Below are positions 22,801 through 34,508 of a stretch of DNA of 64,000 nt, piece by piece. The position numbers and the translations under genes are program-made. Each line of letters begins with the position of its first letter. Position 1 is the first letter of the stretch. Source of the stretch: Girardinichthys multiradiatus (lineage: Eukaryota; Chordata; Actinopteri; Cyprinodontiformes; Goodeidae); NCBI RefSeq assembly GCF_021462225.1, contig NC_061817.1:434001-498000 (forward strand), given 5' to 3'. The notes below the pieces were generated by a model. It did not search any database, was not told the origin of the DNA, and worked only from the letters and a program-made list of their open reading frames with translations.

Positions 22801-25735
22801 AAAATGCAGTTAAAAGCCTTCAGCTGATTCAAAATGCTGCAGCAAGAGTTCTGATGAAAATTAAAAAGAGAGATCATATTTCTCCTATTTTAGCTTCCCT
22901 TCATTGGCTCCCTGTTAAATCCAGAATAGAATTTAAAATTCTCCTCCTCACATATAAAGCCCTTAATGATCTAGCTCCATCATACATCAGAGATCTGATT
23001 GGTCCATATGTTCCTAACAGAGCACTTTGTTCTCAGACTGCAGGTTTACTGGTGGTTCCTAGATTCTCTAGAAGTAGAATGGGAGGCAGATCCTTTAGTT
23101 ATCAGGCTCCTCTCCTGTGGAACCAGCTCCCAGTTTTAGTCCGTGAGGCAGACACCCTGTCTACTTTTAAGGCTAGGCTTAAAACTTTCCTTTTTGATAA
23201 AGCTTATAGTTAGAGTGGCTTAGTTTATCCTGAACTATCTCTGTAGTTATGCTGCTATAGGCTTAGGCTGCTGGAGGACATAATGACCACTTTCACCCTC
23301 TTTGCTACATTCTCATACTACTCTCCAATTTTGCATTATTTGCTGTTATTTCAGCTTTTAACTTTATGTTCTCTCTATTCTCTTCCTAGAAGCTACAACT
23401 GGCCTGACTCTGTGTCTACCTGTGACACCTTTCTGGAGAGGGGAATCGTCTGAGCTTCTGCTGGCAACAACTTAATGCTCACCTTCTACAGATGATCCAC
23501 ATGACCCTGTCTTTTAGTGTTTAACCCTTTCTCTCTCCTAGACATGGCTACTGACTGAGCTTCTACTGTAACTAACTCTATGTGCTCTCTTTCAGACTCT
23601 AACCTTGAAAACTGGCTCAGAGTTTATCTGTTCTTTCTTTCTAGATGAAACGACTAAAGGAGCTACATCCATTAACATTTACTTCTCCTTCCCATAGAAA
23701 GTACTCCTGGATCAGTGCTTATTTGTTCTCTTTGTGTCTCTGCTCTGTTCTCTCAAACCTCCAGTCGGTCGTGGCAGATGGCCGCTCACACTGAGCCTGG
23801 TTCTGGTTCTGCTGGAGGTTTCTTCCTGTTAAAAGGGAGTTTTTCCTCTCCACTGTCGCTACATGCATGCTCAGTATGAGGGATTGCTGCAAAGTCAACA
23901 CCAGTGACTGTCCACTGTCTCTACATGTTCTTCCAGGAGGAGTGAATGCTGCAAGTCACTGACTGGATGCAATCTGCTGGGTTTCCTTAGATAGAAAAAC
24001 TTTTTATCCAATTTGAATAAATAACTGAATCTGACTGAACTGTTCAATGGTTACGATTAATTTGAATGTATGAACCTGACTGTTGTGAAGAACCTTGAGA
24101 CGACATGTGTTGTGAATTGGCGCTATATAAATAAACTGAATTGAATTGAAATTGAATGATGATAATAAAATCGTAGGTATAACAGGTTTGGTCTTACAGT
24201 GTGAGGTGTCCAGGAACACAGCAAGCACAACACACACCACAAACATTTAGATGTCAGACAGGAAATCTCTAGAGATCAAACGTGAGTTCAGAATAAATAA
24301 ATATGGCCCATAAGGAAGAAGCAATGGCGATAGTTTGTGGACTAATTTTAACAGAGAAAACAACAATACAAAAAGAAAAGGTGTTGGTTAAAGGAAACAC
24401 ATACTCTGTGTTTACATTGTTCTCTATTTCCTGGATAATTACAGTTCTAACAAACGTGCATAGATTTCTAGTGCACCATGGCAGCTGTCTGTCTCTGTGT
24501 TTTTATCACCTCGCTTTTTGATTGGCTACACGTCACATTCAACAGACTCGTTTGTCCTCGGGGAATGCCCCACGCACTAGGATATCGGGCCAAGACGATT
24601 CAACATGTTGAATATCTCTCATTTAAGGTCAGAGCGGCTCCAACTAGACCAGATCACTCTTAAAGCACCACACACAGCACGTATATCTCATTAGATTATC
24701 TTTAGAGCCATCACAGGGCATCCTTAAGATTGTCGGAAGGGGAAGATAGGGTCAATGGCATAATTATCATGCTGTGTGAACCAGGCATTAGGTAATAGAC
24801 AGATCTCTCTATGTAGTGTTTCAGAGAAGTTCTTCACCTGTCAGTCATTAGACGATTCTTGAAAGGAATATACTGTTTCAGATTTTATTGACACTGCTAG
24901 AAGTCCCTTTAGTTTATAATATGTGGGCGTTAAACAAGATCACGGGGATAAGCAGAGGGAACTCCACTTTATAAAATGACACAAACATAGTCAGACAAAC
25001 AAGTGTTCTACATAGACAGTCAGGTGGATAGGATGAGATGTTGTTTGTGTGAGTTTCTTGTACCTGAGATGATGCCAATACTGATGTACATCTCATTGAT
25101 GCCGTTGATAAAGGCAGAGGAGATCATTCCCAGGCTCATGAGGAAGCCCCCCATCATGACCACAGGACGGCAGCCAAAGCGGTTGCTAAGCATCGAAGCC
25201 AGAGGGGCTGAGGGTGGAGTTGAAACACCATAATCAATAAATGTTGTGAACGGACGCTGTAGACACTGTGGTCAGATAAGGCTGACATTAAAACAGTGAA
25301 AACAATCTATCACTATTCTTCTGATTCACAGTTCTGCACTACTTTGTGTTGGTCTACGACATAAAATCCACATGAAACAGACTGAATGTGTGACAAATGA
25401 AGTGCATGAGCTGTACATGTGTTTGGTCTTCCACCTACAACAAAGACAACATTTCAAGTCCTAGTCACTTGTCAGAAATACCAGTAAAAACATAATGACT
25501 AACCTGTGAAGGCAAAGACAAACACAGAGATGGAGATGACCCAGGAGACCCGGCTGTTGGTCTCCTTAAACTCCGTCATGAGATCCTCGAGGAACACTCC
25601 AAGGGTCTTGAGGACTCCATACGTGTTGACTTCCACCATGAAGAAGGCCACAGCCACGGCCCAGCCCCACCCCCCTTCTGGCACCTCTGGGTAAACATTT
25701 GGACTCAAACAACGAGGTACTTTGGGAATCTTCAT
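16612..25735 (-). CDS. slc16a6: slc16a6, monocarboxylate transporter 7, complete coding region (5 exons)
   Basis: This is a plasma-membrane transporter of the SLC16 (major facilitator) family; the family member is implicated in ketone-body or related monocarboxylate export. Coding exons on the - strand are 25735-25504, 25207-25064, 19402-19274, 17903-16950 and 16865-16612. All junctions are GT-AG, phase 1 and frame-consistent, giving 571 codons including the stop. The MCT signature EGGWGW is near residues 20-25, the conserved [19 protein letters not shown] segment near 134-150, and a long acidic/serine loop about 204-337 separates the two six-helix halves. The C-terminal half ([45 protein letters not shown]) matches SLC16A6 better than other MCTs. 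At 570 residues it is longer than human SLC16A6 (about 523), mainly in the loop. Intron 2 is inflated by nested transposons. Confidence 0.93.
16950..17903 (-). CDS. slc16a6: slc16a6 large coding exon 4 (loop and C-terminal helices)
   Basis: The acceptor TGTCTCTACAG at 17904 gives a frame-consistent join ([11 protein letters not shown]). An open frame extends further upstream to an ATG at 17931, but that part is intronic. The exon encodes TM6 and the cytoplasmic loop (acidic [15 protein letters not shown], a PPST tandem repeat at about residues 290-304). It then gives [20 protein letters not shown] and the helices through [10 protein letters not shown]. The donor is GTAAAG. Confidence 0.92.
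17506..17545 (-). repeat. slc16a6: Short tandem repeat coding PPST units in slc16a6
   Basis: A GGGAGGGGTGCT-type 12-bp unit on the + strand repeats about three times. On the coding strand it gives consecutive P-P-S-T units in the cytoplasmic loop of the transporter. Because the unit is a whole number of codons, copy-number changes would stay in frame. Confidence 0.75.
18140..18830 (+). mobile_element. Decayed Tc1-like element in slc16a6 intron 3
   Basis: Broken + frames read [20 protein letters not shown], then [18 protein letters not shown], then [20 protein letters not shown] and [18 protein letters not shown]. This is the order of a Tc1 transposase (HTH, linker, second catalytic D in the QDNxPKHTA motif). 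Frameshifts and gaps make it inactive. Terminal repeats were not identified. Confidence 0.75.
19274..19402 (-). CDS. slc16a6: slc16a6 coding exon 3
   Basis: The acceptor CTTTTTAG and donor GTGAGT bound 129 bp encoding [20 protein letters not shown], then [20 protein letters not shown]. The YF-x-(R/K)RR motif followed by small residues and glycine is characteristic of MCT helix 5. The exon is separated from exon 2 by a 5.66-kb intron filled with nested mobile elements. Confidence 0.92.
19888..21045 (+). pseudogene. L2-like LINE reverse transcriptase, N-terminal part
   Basis: The frame is open from 19888 to 20736, covering the finger and palm motifs through [11 protein letters not shown]. It is then frameshifted by a small indel near 20732 and resumes in another frame through [20 protein letters not shown] (catalytic YADD box). 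From there it runs to VKNLGVNFD, where it is cut by the Tc1-like insertion. Confidence 0.85.
21046..22639 (-). mobile_element. Tc1-like transposon, family B, inserted in the L2-like LINE
   Basis: It starts CAGTGCCTTGTAAAAGTATT and ends with the reverse complement GCAAGGCAATG, flanked by TA (21044-21045 and 22640-22641). The terminal repeats are about 200 bp with TATTCGGCCCCCTT at outer and inner positions (IR/DR). At 1594 bp it is nearly full length. Removing it plus one TA rejoins the LINE coding sequence, proving it is the younger insertion. It is a different family from the CAGGTCC copies. Confidence 0.95.
21538..22248 (-). pseudogene. Tc1-like transposase pseudogene (family B)
   Basis: Starts [20 protein letters not shown] with the paired-type HTH, the [20 protein letters not shown] second DNA-binding part, and [20 protein letters not shown] with the first catalytic D position replaced by E (SEETK). 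It then runs through [20 protein letters not shown] to a stop after 236 residues. Downstream sequence still encodes [20 protein letters not shown] and an [18 protein letters not shown] box in another frame. The QDNDPKHT part with the second D is deleted. It is inactive. Confidence 0.9.
22642..23213 (+). pseudogene. L2-like LINE reverse transcriptase, C-terminal part
   Basis: This continues the RT after the Tc1-like insertion: [80 protein letters not shown], and ends FLFDKAYS. These thumb and C-terminal strings ([17 protein letters not shown]) are typical of L2/CR1-type LINEs in fish. Confidence 0.85.
24160..25060. other. slc16a6 intron 2, upstream part
   Basis: Holds the right part of the possible host transposon and otherwise unrecognised intronic sequence. 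A + frame at 24478-24663 has no supported function. Confidence 0.4.
25064..25207 (-). CDS. slc16a6: slc16a6 coding exon 2
   Basis: The acceptor CCACCCTCAG and donor GTACAAG bound 144 bp that encode [20 protein letters not shown] and then [20 protein letters not shown]. This is the TM2-TM3 region with the family LSNRFGxRxVV loop. The frame joins exons 1 and 3 without a break. Confidence 0.92.
25504..25735 (-). CDS. slc16a6: slc16a6 coding exon 1 (start codon)
   Basis: The ATG at 25735 begins [20 protein letters not shown]. It lies 18 bp inside an exon whose acceptor (CTCTTACCAG) is at about 25754, so at least one untranslated exon lies further upstream. In-frame ATGs upstream of that acceptor are intronic and were not used. 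The exon contains the EGGWGW signature and first membrane helix, then [18 protein letters not shown], and ends at the donor GTTAGT in phase 1. Confidence 0.92.
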
Positions 25736-25759
25736 GGCTACAAGAGGCCTCCTGGTAAG

Positions 25760-28700
25760 AGAAACAGACATGAACATGAACCATAGCATGGCTCAGCAGA
25801 AAGACGAAGCTGCAGACATGGATTCTGTGTCGTCGTTTGAGGGGTGGAAGGATGTGGGGAGCTTCTTTGGTTCTCAAATTGTTCTACAAATAATTGTTGT
25901 ACGCTGAGTTGCATTTTAGCAGGTATGACCTTCACAGAGGGGATGTTGCCATTATTAATCAGAAGTGACTTGAAGAAAAGGTCATTTGACGGAAACCTGA
26001 ATGTTCTAATTTAGGTTGGGTCAATAGCTTCAACCATAGTTTTTTTCTTCCCCATATTTAGATATCCTCTGATAGTGACATACAAAATGGCTGAATGTTG
26101 AAGCATTGAAAAAGAGGAAATGAATCTTAAATCATTTAGTGTCATTTCATGCTAACAGCTCACACTCTACGGACGGGTCAGTGGTGTTGATGTTCTGCAG
26201 TCCGAATGACTTAAGTCCCAGAACAATTAAGCTAATGCATTGGCTCACTTTTTCTTTCTGAAAGACATAAAAGTACCTCCAAAAAAACAAAACAAAACCA
26301 TTCCAACAACAAACCTTAAGGTTACGTTGATCTTCATTTTGTGTCTAAACATATCAACTATTACTGTGTTAAATGTGGGCTGAAGTTACCAGATGGGACT
26401 AAGAATCCCAAGCAGACATGAGGAGATTTGAAAACCTGTTTTCCCTCTGAAATATGATCCATGCATATGCAGCTTTTTAAAGTCTCATCTACTTTAGATT
26501 TTGAACCACTGATTCATTTAAATGTTTTTTTTAATGTTATTTTTTATAACTAATTCAGGAGCAGTATGTATTTTGTGTAAAAACTGTTGGCTTTAGGTTC
26601 TATGTAAATAGAAACCCTCATCTTTTTGTTCCTGAGCTTCAAATGTATAGAACCAAGTTTTTCTAGAAACGGTTTGACTACCTTTGATTCTTGCACTTTC
26701 CATGCATTAGATTAGGAACTCACTGTCCTCAGCCTGTGGTCTCAGTCTTTCAGGTGCAATGTTGGTGCAAATGCTGTGTTCTGTAAACAGTGTTCACTGC
26801 AGGGTTAATCTGTTGTTAGGGCTGCATAAAGTAGGGACAGGTGTTTAGGACCACATAAAAACGAGAGCATTACCACTAAGGCCTGATGAGCCATTTTAAA
26901 TAAAGCTCCTCCACTATAGATAACTGTCCCAACACAAAACATTTTTAGATCATAGGTCATTTTCATAGCTGTAAGCTTATTATCTCAGATGTAAGAGTGA
27001 ACTGTAGGGGGTCTGATACGTTTATACTGATTAAAAAATGTTTTATTGCAGAGACTTTGACTTGTCGCGTCAGGATCAGCACAGGGTCAACTGGCAACCA
27101 GTTCCTCCGAGACACTTAAACACTTTAATGAACAAAGCAGATTCTAGTGAGAGCTTCCAGTGAACTACACACCAGATTTTATTGTGGTTCAATTTCATTT
27201 ATATTCATATCATAACAACTGAATAGCAGGTATCTAAGACTGTCTCAGGAATCCTGTCAGAAATAAGTTGTGGGCTAGTTTTAGGCAGAAGCAAGAAGCA
27301 CTGCCAGTTTACATTACCTCACCCTGTTTTAAAGGGTTACATATTTATTTATTGCATAATATTGAGTATGGACATCAGGCAAGCAATGGTGACTATGTCT
27401 TTTTATTGAGTCCTCTTATAAGTTGACTGAATATTAACAATAATTTATTACTTAGTAACCACACCCCAGAAAACTGTGAACAGAGATCAGAACATACCCT
27501 GGTTCTAGCTTCTGAATGCTGAAAACTTGCTACTTTTCCTCGTGTTGTTATTAAATGTCTGTTTTAGACACAAACTCTCAATCAACAATTTTCACCTTGA
27601 CTGTCTGGTAGAAAACACAGACTGCTGTTGGTAATGCTGCTTCACTAATAACTAATATGAGATTCTATACTGAGTTATACTCGCAATCTGTACATCTGTG
27701 ATGGTTAAAATATTTGTGACACATTTGGCGTGATGTCACCTCTACTCCTAACAAATCACTAATGACCACTTAAAACAGGAATATTTCTCTGAGTGAAATC
27801 ATTTAAATTAAAATCAACTTTTCAAGAACATGGAGATCGAAAGTTAGACGTAATTTTGATTGGTAAATCCTTAGTTTTCCTGCCATCTTTTAAAGCTTCT
27901 CAGACCAGTTATCCATTTCAGTACACAATCATCTATGAAATTAATCAATATCCAAAAATGTTATGAGCTCATTCATTTTTGACTTTTTAACTCTTCTACC
28001 TCGTTATCAAATTGCATTCAGAGCACTTTCTACGCTATTCATGCTCACGTTTTATCTAAAGAACTTTACGGATTATTTTGAAATGATTTTGTAATTCTAA
28101 TCCTAAAATGTGTTTTAGCTAGCAGCGCGCACTCCGCGTGGTATTTGGTGAAACTGCTTGTTTTTGACTCAGACCATTTTAACCGGATTGGTCTGGTTTT
28201 TATCGGTATGTTTAGCGTAAAAGAACCGTGCTCTCGTCTTGTTTTCTGTGTTTGGGTTGTACGCACTGCAGAGGCAGCGGGATGATGTCAACGTGCCGCA
28301 TGCGAGAGGTTTCTCCCACACTGATGCAGGCAGTTACCCCCGGGTCTAAATTTGCCCCTGCTTGCCTGGCAGCGCCTCACAACAGGAAGAGCTCTTCAAA
28401 CATTTCACTTGGACCAGATTTCCCCCTGTTATCTTAACCAAGTTGGAACTGGCTTATAAACGTCTTTTTGAAAAGGAATGATAGTAGACGGAACATTTAC
28501 GTATCAGTAAAAAAAAAAAACATTATATGTAATAAAAAGTTAAATTTAAAATAAGTAAAGACTTGCATTTGCAATGAAGCGGATAGGAGGCAGGCTGAAG
28601 AACGGAGGTTAACCAGCATCTTGGAGCCAAGTTCACACTTACCGGCAGAGCTGAGCAGTGGATGGGAGGCAGTCTTTTGAATCTTGTGGACTTCTTGCTT

Positions 28701-28930
28701 CCTTTATCTGTTCGTCATTTTGGTATCTTTATGATTTCTAAAGATTGGTGTTTTTCTTAGTTCGACAGAGCAGCAGTTAAACACTTATATTGTTTTAATA
28801 TTTAAATATCTAAAACGATATTTAAATATTTTTCGCGCTAAAATGGAACTATTTGTTAAATACATCTACTTCCTCAGTGTGTAAGTCTTTTCTGTCAGCG
28901 GCAGCATCCTTTGTCTTCAGAGTTATGTCC
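25760..28930. other. slc16a6 5' region, nothing firm recognised
   Basis: Upstream of the start-codon exon of slc16a6 and probably its first intron. It is AT-rich without a convincing coding exon. Non-coding first exons are expected here or in the CpG block at 28.9-29.3 kb but cannot be placed by eye. Confidence 0.4.
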
Positions 28931-29330
28931 TGCCTGTCTTCGCAGCCCTTTACCGGCTTCAGCCGGTATATTCAAACGCGGGCACGCGGGTCCCCGGCTT
29001 CATGAACGCGCAGCTCTTCACTGCGCCCACGCGTCTGCCGTACACGTGCATCTTCAATGTGCCTCGAGCCGTCGCTGTCTCTCGTCGCGTTTACTGTAAC
29101 ATGAAAAAAAAATGTACCACACTAAAGAAAGGACGATTAACTGTGGCCTTTATCAGACACAAAGGGGGAAAAACTGATATTTTGAATAGTTTGCGTTTCT
29201 ACGAGAACCAAATCGGGGTTTCCGTTAGGTAGAATGTAATTTGTCAGATTTTACCATGGATCCTGAATGCAGATGCGCCAGTTGGCGCGCGCTACGTATA
29301 CCTTGCGCATACCGGTCGCGCGGTTGGGAT
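28930..29330. promoter_or_regulatory. CpG-rich block, candidate slc16a6 promoter
   Basis: This is the only clearly CpG-dense block outside LINE sequence (many CGCG, GCGC and ACGCG strings around 28970-29100 and 29275-29335). It lies about 3.2 kb upstream of the slc16a6 start-codon exon, which is itself preceded by a splice acceptor, so an upstream non-coding first exon is expected. Assigning this block as that promoter is inference. Confidence 0.35.
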
Positions 29331-29339
29331 GAGCAGGTT

Positions 29340-32300
29340 TATTCCGGTCTAGAGGTGGTTTGAAACAGCTTCCCATTCAGCCTGCTGTGGTAGCGTCTAT
29401 CTGTGTTCTGTTAAATTTTAATGTCACAAATCATTTATAAAAGGAACATTTCAGTGTGGTTATAAAAGATCATAGTTGGCTTTTTCTTTTTCCTTTAGCT
29501 GTTCTTTTTCCTGTTTTTCTTTTAGCTTAAAAACTCCATCAACTTGAGAAGTAAACAGCAGAAAGAATAAATATCTATCTAAAATACATGGATTTTATTG
29601 CTGTAATTAACCGTATTTTTGCAAATAATAAGTACTTAATTCATCAAGTAAATTAAAAACAGTCATGCTGCAGTTCACTGGTGTAGAAGGCGTGAGAAAG
29701 GAGAAGAGGAACATCAGGCTGTCTGGTAAAATATTAAAGATGCGTTTACATAAGTGGAGTTTGTCCTGAAAGTTGACTGCAAAGATTATGTAAGTCCCTG
29801 ACCGTTTTCTATAGAAAATATTCTCTAAGTTTCTTCATGTGTAATTCAACTTAGCAACATTTAATGTTGATGAATATTTTAGCTAATTTAGCCAGTATTA
29901 AAGCATGTGAGATGTAAAGTTGACATACCTTTCTCGCAAGTGTGATGATTTTTCAGACTTCTGTGGCATGTTCTGAAGGCCCTTGGCCTCATATACTTGT
30001 ATGGAAAAAGCAGGGGTGTGTCTAAGACAAGGCCGGACCAGGTCCTGCCCTAAATTTTGATAGGGCACACTATTCATTCATGAATAAAGTTTGTGGGTGG
30101 CTGTTGCACTTGGCAAATAATATTCACCAACAAAATGGTAAATGTTAAAAAGATTGATTTTCTTTTACCTCAAAACCTAATCACAAGTTTTATGTAGTGA
30201 TATGGTCTATACTAGAAATGTACAAGTGCTCCATGAAATATTGGAGGGCAAATGGATGGACAGACAGATCTATAAAAGCCTCTTTTCTATGTGGCCAAGG
30301 ATGTCACTAGTTTGCTTGTAATGAAAACACAAATAACACATGTCTGAAGTCTAAGGAGGCTATGGTGTCTGATTAAAGGACATTTGTAATCCAGCAGTCA
30401 ATCTGTCAGTGAGCATTGGGTAGCTCCTAAAAAATGCAAAAATATTCATCAAATTCTCATCAAACCTGCTTCTTTTAAAGCCAACATTTGCTGTGTTTAG
30501 AGGAATTTCTTCACACGTAGTCTTCTTGACTCCCACAAATATATATATTTCATTTCATTTTATGCCAAATAGTACAGGTTCCTTCTGTCAAGTTGTGTCT
30601 GAAAATCCAGTCCAGATCAAACAAACAGACTGTACTGTATCAAAATTCACCTCAGAGATGACTTTCAGGGTGCCTCCCTGAGGTGACCCGCTCCAAACAA
30701 AGAAAACACCCCTTGTGCAGTAGAAACTCAGGTTTTTCACTCATCCTTTGTTATCAAGATCTTTGTTTTTCCAACCCATTACACGTAAATGTTGGAGGTT
30801 CTCTCTGCTAATATCTTCTATCTCCTCTCCCCCCTCTTTGTTCTCAGATCCAATTTGTTTTTGTGTCATCTCAGCAGCATGTAGTCCCTCAAGGTGGATG
30901 GTTTCAGCCAACAACAGATTTGTTGTTATTGGTGAAAGGTTGCAAGGTTGAGCGGATGAAGTTTCATCACTGTTTAAGCTGTAGATTGGAGTACACTGTG
31001 GTTGAAAGGTTGCTCAAGCATCACAGGATGTGTTGCGACCTTGTAGCTTGCAGTTGAAAGCCAGAAAGCAGAAATGAGAACATTTAAGCCATAAAAGGGG
31101 TGGACTTTAGAATGCCTGAACCACAGATGGTGGATAAGAAAACTCACAGCACAGCAAGTAGAAACAGTGCCAAGTCTGGCCTGGCTGTGAAAGTTGGCAC
31201 AAGTATACCTTTTTAAAATCACTACAGGGAAATGTCTGTAATTGGCTGACCCTTTAGCCACACCCTACACCTGGGAACATGATGTAAAAACACAACAGAA
31301 CAGCATAAAGAAATCTGAACTACTCAAAAAGTAAGGAGAAGAACTCCAAGGTAGCTGTTGTTGACTCTACTCTGCTGAGGTTTTCATGTTTTAACATGAC
31401 CAGCTACCATTCTTTCCAAAAGCATAATAGTTTATATTTTTGCAGTTAGAATCTACAAAATAAAGAATTGGTGCAGCAACAATTAACAGTGTGCACAATA
31501 CTTTGACCCCGCTGATGATAACAAAGACTGGTCAAAGTTAATTTTGAGAGAACACGTCACAAATGTCCAAATTCTGCCTGTCTACATGGAACAAAAACAG
31601 CATTTTTAGATTAGTTTTTAAAATGAGCCAATACCTATTAATGAACAATAGCATGTAAATAAGTGAGATTATAGTTAGGTGGTCCCATTATCTGGTTTAT
31701 GTTAAGCACATAAAACTAAAAAGAAAAATAATCAAATGTAATACTACTAATAAAATGTAGAAGCACAATAACATAGACAAACTTAAATTTTGTTATGTTG
31801 ACATTTCTGGCTTTCCATGAGCCATAATTTAAGATATTCTCTAAAAGAGGTGATGAGTGAGCGTTCCCATATATATTATTTGGGATTATATTCCAGATAA
31901 CATATGGATGAAGAGAACAAATAGCTTCACCAAAAGCAGTTTTCCTGAATTAATAAATTGGAGTAAAAGTGGAGGAGGAGCATAACCATGAAATACGGTA
32001 TAAGCTAATACAGAATTATTTTACAGTGACATTGATGGCAATATTTAGGCTTTTTATTATCTAACACTTTTAAAGATTGTTTATAAACTGGTTCAGTTTT
32101 AGTGTTATTTTGCAAGCTGAGATCCAACTTTCTATGCAATATGTCATGTTGCAAAAGGATCATAAACATAAATTTTTCCAGATGTTATTTCGTTCCAACA
32201 ACAAACTTCAGTTTATTTATTTGGATTTTATGACCGACACAAAGTGATGCATATATTGTGATTTGGATGAAACATGACAATAGTTTTCTAAACTTGTTAC

Positions 32301-32440
32301 ATATAATGATTCAAAAAGGATAGTATGCATTTGTACTCTGCTCTCTTTCTGCCGGTACCCTAAAATGAAGTCTAAAGCTACCTGTTGCCTTGAGAAATCA
32401 CCTAAATATTAAAAAAGGTTAATTTATGTGTAATCTAATC
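29340..32440. other. Intergenic, nothing recognised
   Basis: AT-rich sequence upstream of slc16a6 with only short open frames lacking family resemblance or splice context. No RNA gene or clear repeat was recognised here. Confidence 0.5.
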
Positions 32441-32454
32441 TTAGCTGTTCACTC

Positions 32455-32650
32455 ATCAGACCAAGGAACACAGCAGACAGGTCAGGGAGAAGGTTCTGCT
32501 GAAGTGTAAAACCTACCAAGACATGGATGTCCACCTAAACTGACAGGCTGGGCATTAATCACAGAGGCAGCCAAGAGGTCCATGGTAACTCTGGAGAAGC
32601 TGCAGAGATCCACAGCTCAGATGGAAGACAGGATGACAGGTGTGAACCTG
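32455..32650 (+). mobile_element. Tc1-like transposase N-terminal fragment
   Basis: Broken + frames read KEHSRQVREKVLLKCKTYQD followed by AAKRSMVTLEKLQRSTAQME, corresponding to the DNA-binding region of a Tc1 transposase. No terminal repeats or catalytic part accompany it. Confidence 0.6.
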
Positions 32651-33009
32651 TGCATGATGTTTGATTCTCCACTTCACTTCACTTCATCCTACACTATAAC
32701 ACAGTTAGGATCTTAGTTTGGTTTACATTTTAAAATCACATGAAAATTTGTTTTCGACAGAATCAATAAATAATACGACTGATCTTTTTTCTGTTGTGTC
32801 AAATTGTCTCTCACTTCCTGTATCTGAAAGCACAATGCACATAACATTTTAACACCTAAGCAACAAGACTACTGCATTTGCTATGTGCAAACAACATACA
32901 TTTCTAGTAGATTTTCCTGACATTTGCGTCCTTTAACAAAACCTGCAGTTAACAGAAAGGTTCCAGGAGATCATAAGGTTCGTATTGCACAAATGTTTTA
33001 GTCAGGACA

Positions 33010-33240
33010 AAAAGTCTTCAGCTGGTTTCGGGAGCAAGGCAATAAGTTCACTGAACTCCAGTGGTAGCCCTAGCCACCAGATCTCAATCTGGCAGAGCAC
33101 CTTTGGGATATGGTGGAAAAGGAGATTCCCAACATAAATGTTAAGTCAACAAATCTGCAGGAACTTTGTGATGCTATTGTAAAATCTGGAGCAAAATTAG
33201 TAATGTAGATTAAGGTAGTTCTGATGGTAAATCAAATGAA
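33010..33240 (+). mobile_element. Tc1-like transposase C-terminal fragment
   Basis: The + strand reads FSWFREQGNKFTELQW, then SPDLNLAEHLWDMVEKEIPN and INVKSTNLQELCDAI. This is the last catalytic box (N-x-x-E-H-L-W) and C-terminus of a Tc1-like transposase of a type different from families A and B. Confidence 0.65.
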
Positions 33241-33934
33241 GCACTGTGGTGTACCAAAAAAATGACCAGTGAGTGTATGTATTTAACATACAACAGAATG
33301 AAGACGTGTTTCTCCCTGAAATGAAAAAACTAAATGTTTGGGAGGGTTTTAAACACCGAGTTGTTAAACGTGAATTGTTCAGTGTATCGAGGTATTCCGT
33401 ATCCAAACTTAGAGGAGTCAGACTTTTTATAAGAGGAAAACGGGATGCATGGTGACAGACATTCTTTTTTTCATTGGTCTGAAAGTGAGACACCTTTGTT
33501 GTTGCAGCTGTTGGTTGCTGTCCTTTCTAGACAATATTATTGGTGCTAGAAATCAGGGATTTTTGGGAGCTACTTGAGTTTATTAATTAGGGATGTTTGA
33601 ACTCTGTTTGGTCACATTCAGGTTAGAAACACAGAGAATTACTAACAAGCCACAGAAGGAGGACTTCCATCACTTCATTTGTTTTAGGTGGGGAAAATTT
33701 GCTCTTCTGTTTTCATTATCTGATAACCTGTTACTTCATGCACCTATCAGTAATCCCACTTGTTTCTACCATTATTAGGTCAGAAATCTACAGTTATCAT
33801 TGGCATTAATGTCATGAAATTTGGACTTTAAATGATGTTTGAAGACGAACTGTTTTCCAGGGTGCAATGATCATACAACAAGTAGCCTATTAGATTTGAA
33901 TCTGTATGTATAATTTTGAACATGTGTACATTAA

Positions 33935-34508
33935 AGTGGAATTAATCCCAATGTAAAAGCATAACCCCACCCTCAGACAGATTTTGAAAAATGCCACCAA
34001 AGAGGGCAGTGCCAAGAGTCACTTGGCACTGTGGAGGACAGAATGGGTCCAGTTCTGAGTAGTAAGGTGATGTTAGCAGCATCATAGCTAGCATGGGCTA
34101 TTGTTCAAAGCAGTAACAAGCTTTCAGAAAGTTTACATTTACATCTAGATTTATATTATCTCCAGTAAAGCATATGACCAAAGGCATAAAGCATAAAAGG
34201 ATATGATCAATGCTCGCAATTCCAACTCCTGACTCGCTACATAGGGCGCATGTCTGAGTGAGATGGTTTTATACCCCAACACAGGGCTCTGATGCACAGA
34301 TGTACCAAGATGTACCGTATTAACCAATTGGAAAATGCAACTGCAGTAGCCACCGTTCAACCCAAAGAGGGCACCACTAAGATGCTTTTAGGACCAATAT
34401 TTACATTAAAATGTAGAAAAATTGCACAATAGCATAAAGATAGCACCTCTAGGGCCCAATTTATACAGTTTATCTCCAAAAAAAGTTGATTTTTGGTTTA
34501 GTTCCACT
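33935..34508. mobile_element. Candidate MITE with TTAA target duplication
   Basis: TTAA at 33931-33934 is followed by AGTGGAATTAATCCC. At the other end GGTTTAGTTCCACT is followed by TTAA at 34509-34512. The inverted ends share AGTGGAA-x-TAA-x-CC. The 574-bp interior has no transposase frame. A TTAA target fits Kolobok or piggyBac relatives. Confidence 0.5.

Larger units (their letters stand above)
19870..24156 (+). mobile_element. L2-like LINE, 5'-truncated, interrupted by a Tc1-like element
   Basis: A + strand reverse transcriptase runs from about 19888. After removal of the Tc1-like insertion (21046-22639) it continues to a stop near 23213. A 3' UTR follows, ending in GTGAATTGGCGCTATATAAA plus TGAATTGAATTGAAATTGAA pentamer repeats. 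RT motifs seen are [73 protein letters not shown] and [10 protein letters not shown]. The endonuclease domain is absent, so it is 5'-truncated. It lies antisense in slc16a6 intron 2. Confidence 0.85.
19833..24787. mobile_element. Possible old DNA transposon hosting nested insertions
   Basis: GCCTGGTTCACA near 19838 and TGTGTGAACCAGGC near 24774 are inverted copies flanking the L2-like LINE, and the left motif is followed by GCAACGTTTTAAAACTG. Between the LINE tail and the right motif lie 24157-24775, which include a + frame starting [20 protein letters not shown] at 24303. The arrangement suggests an older element (PIF/Harbinger-like at a guess) interrupted by the LINE. Confidence 0.4.
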
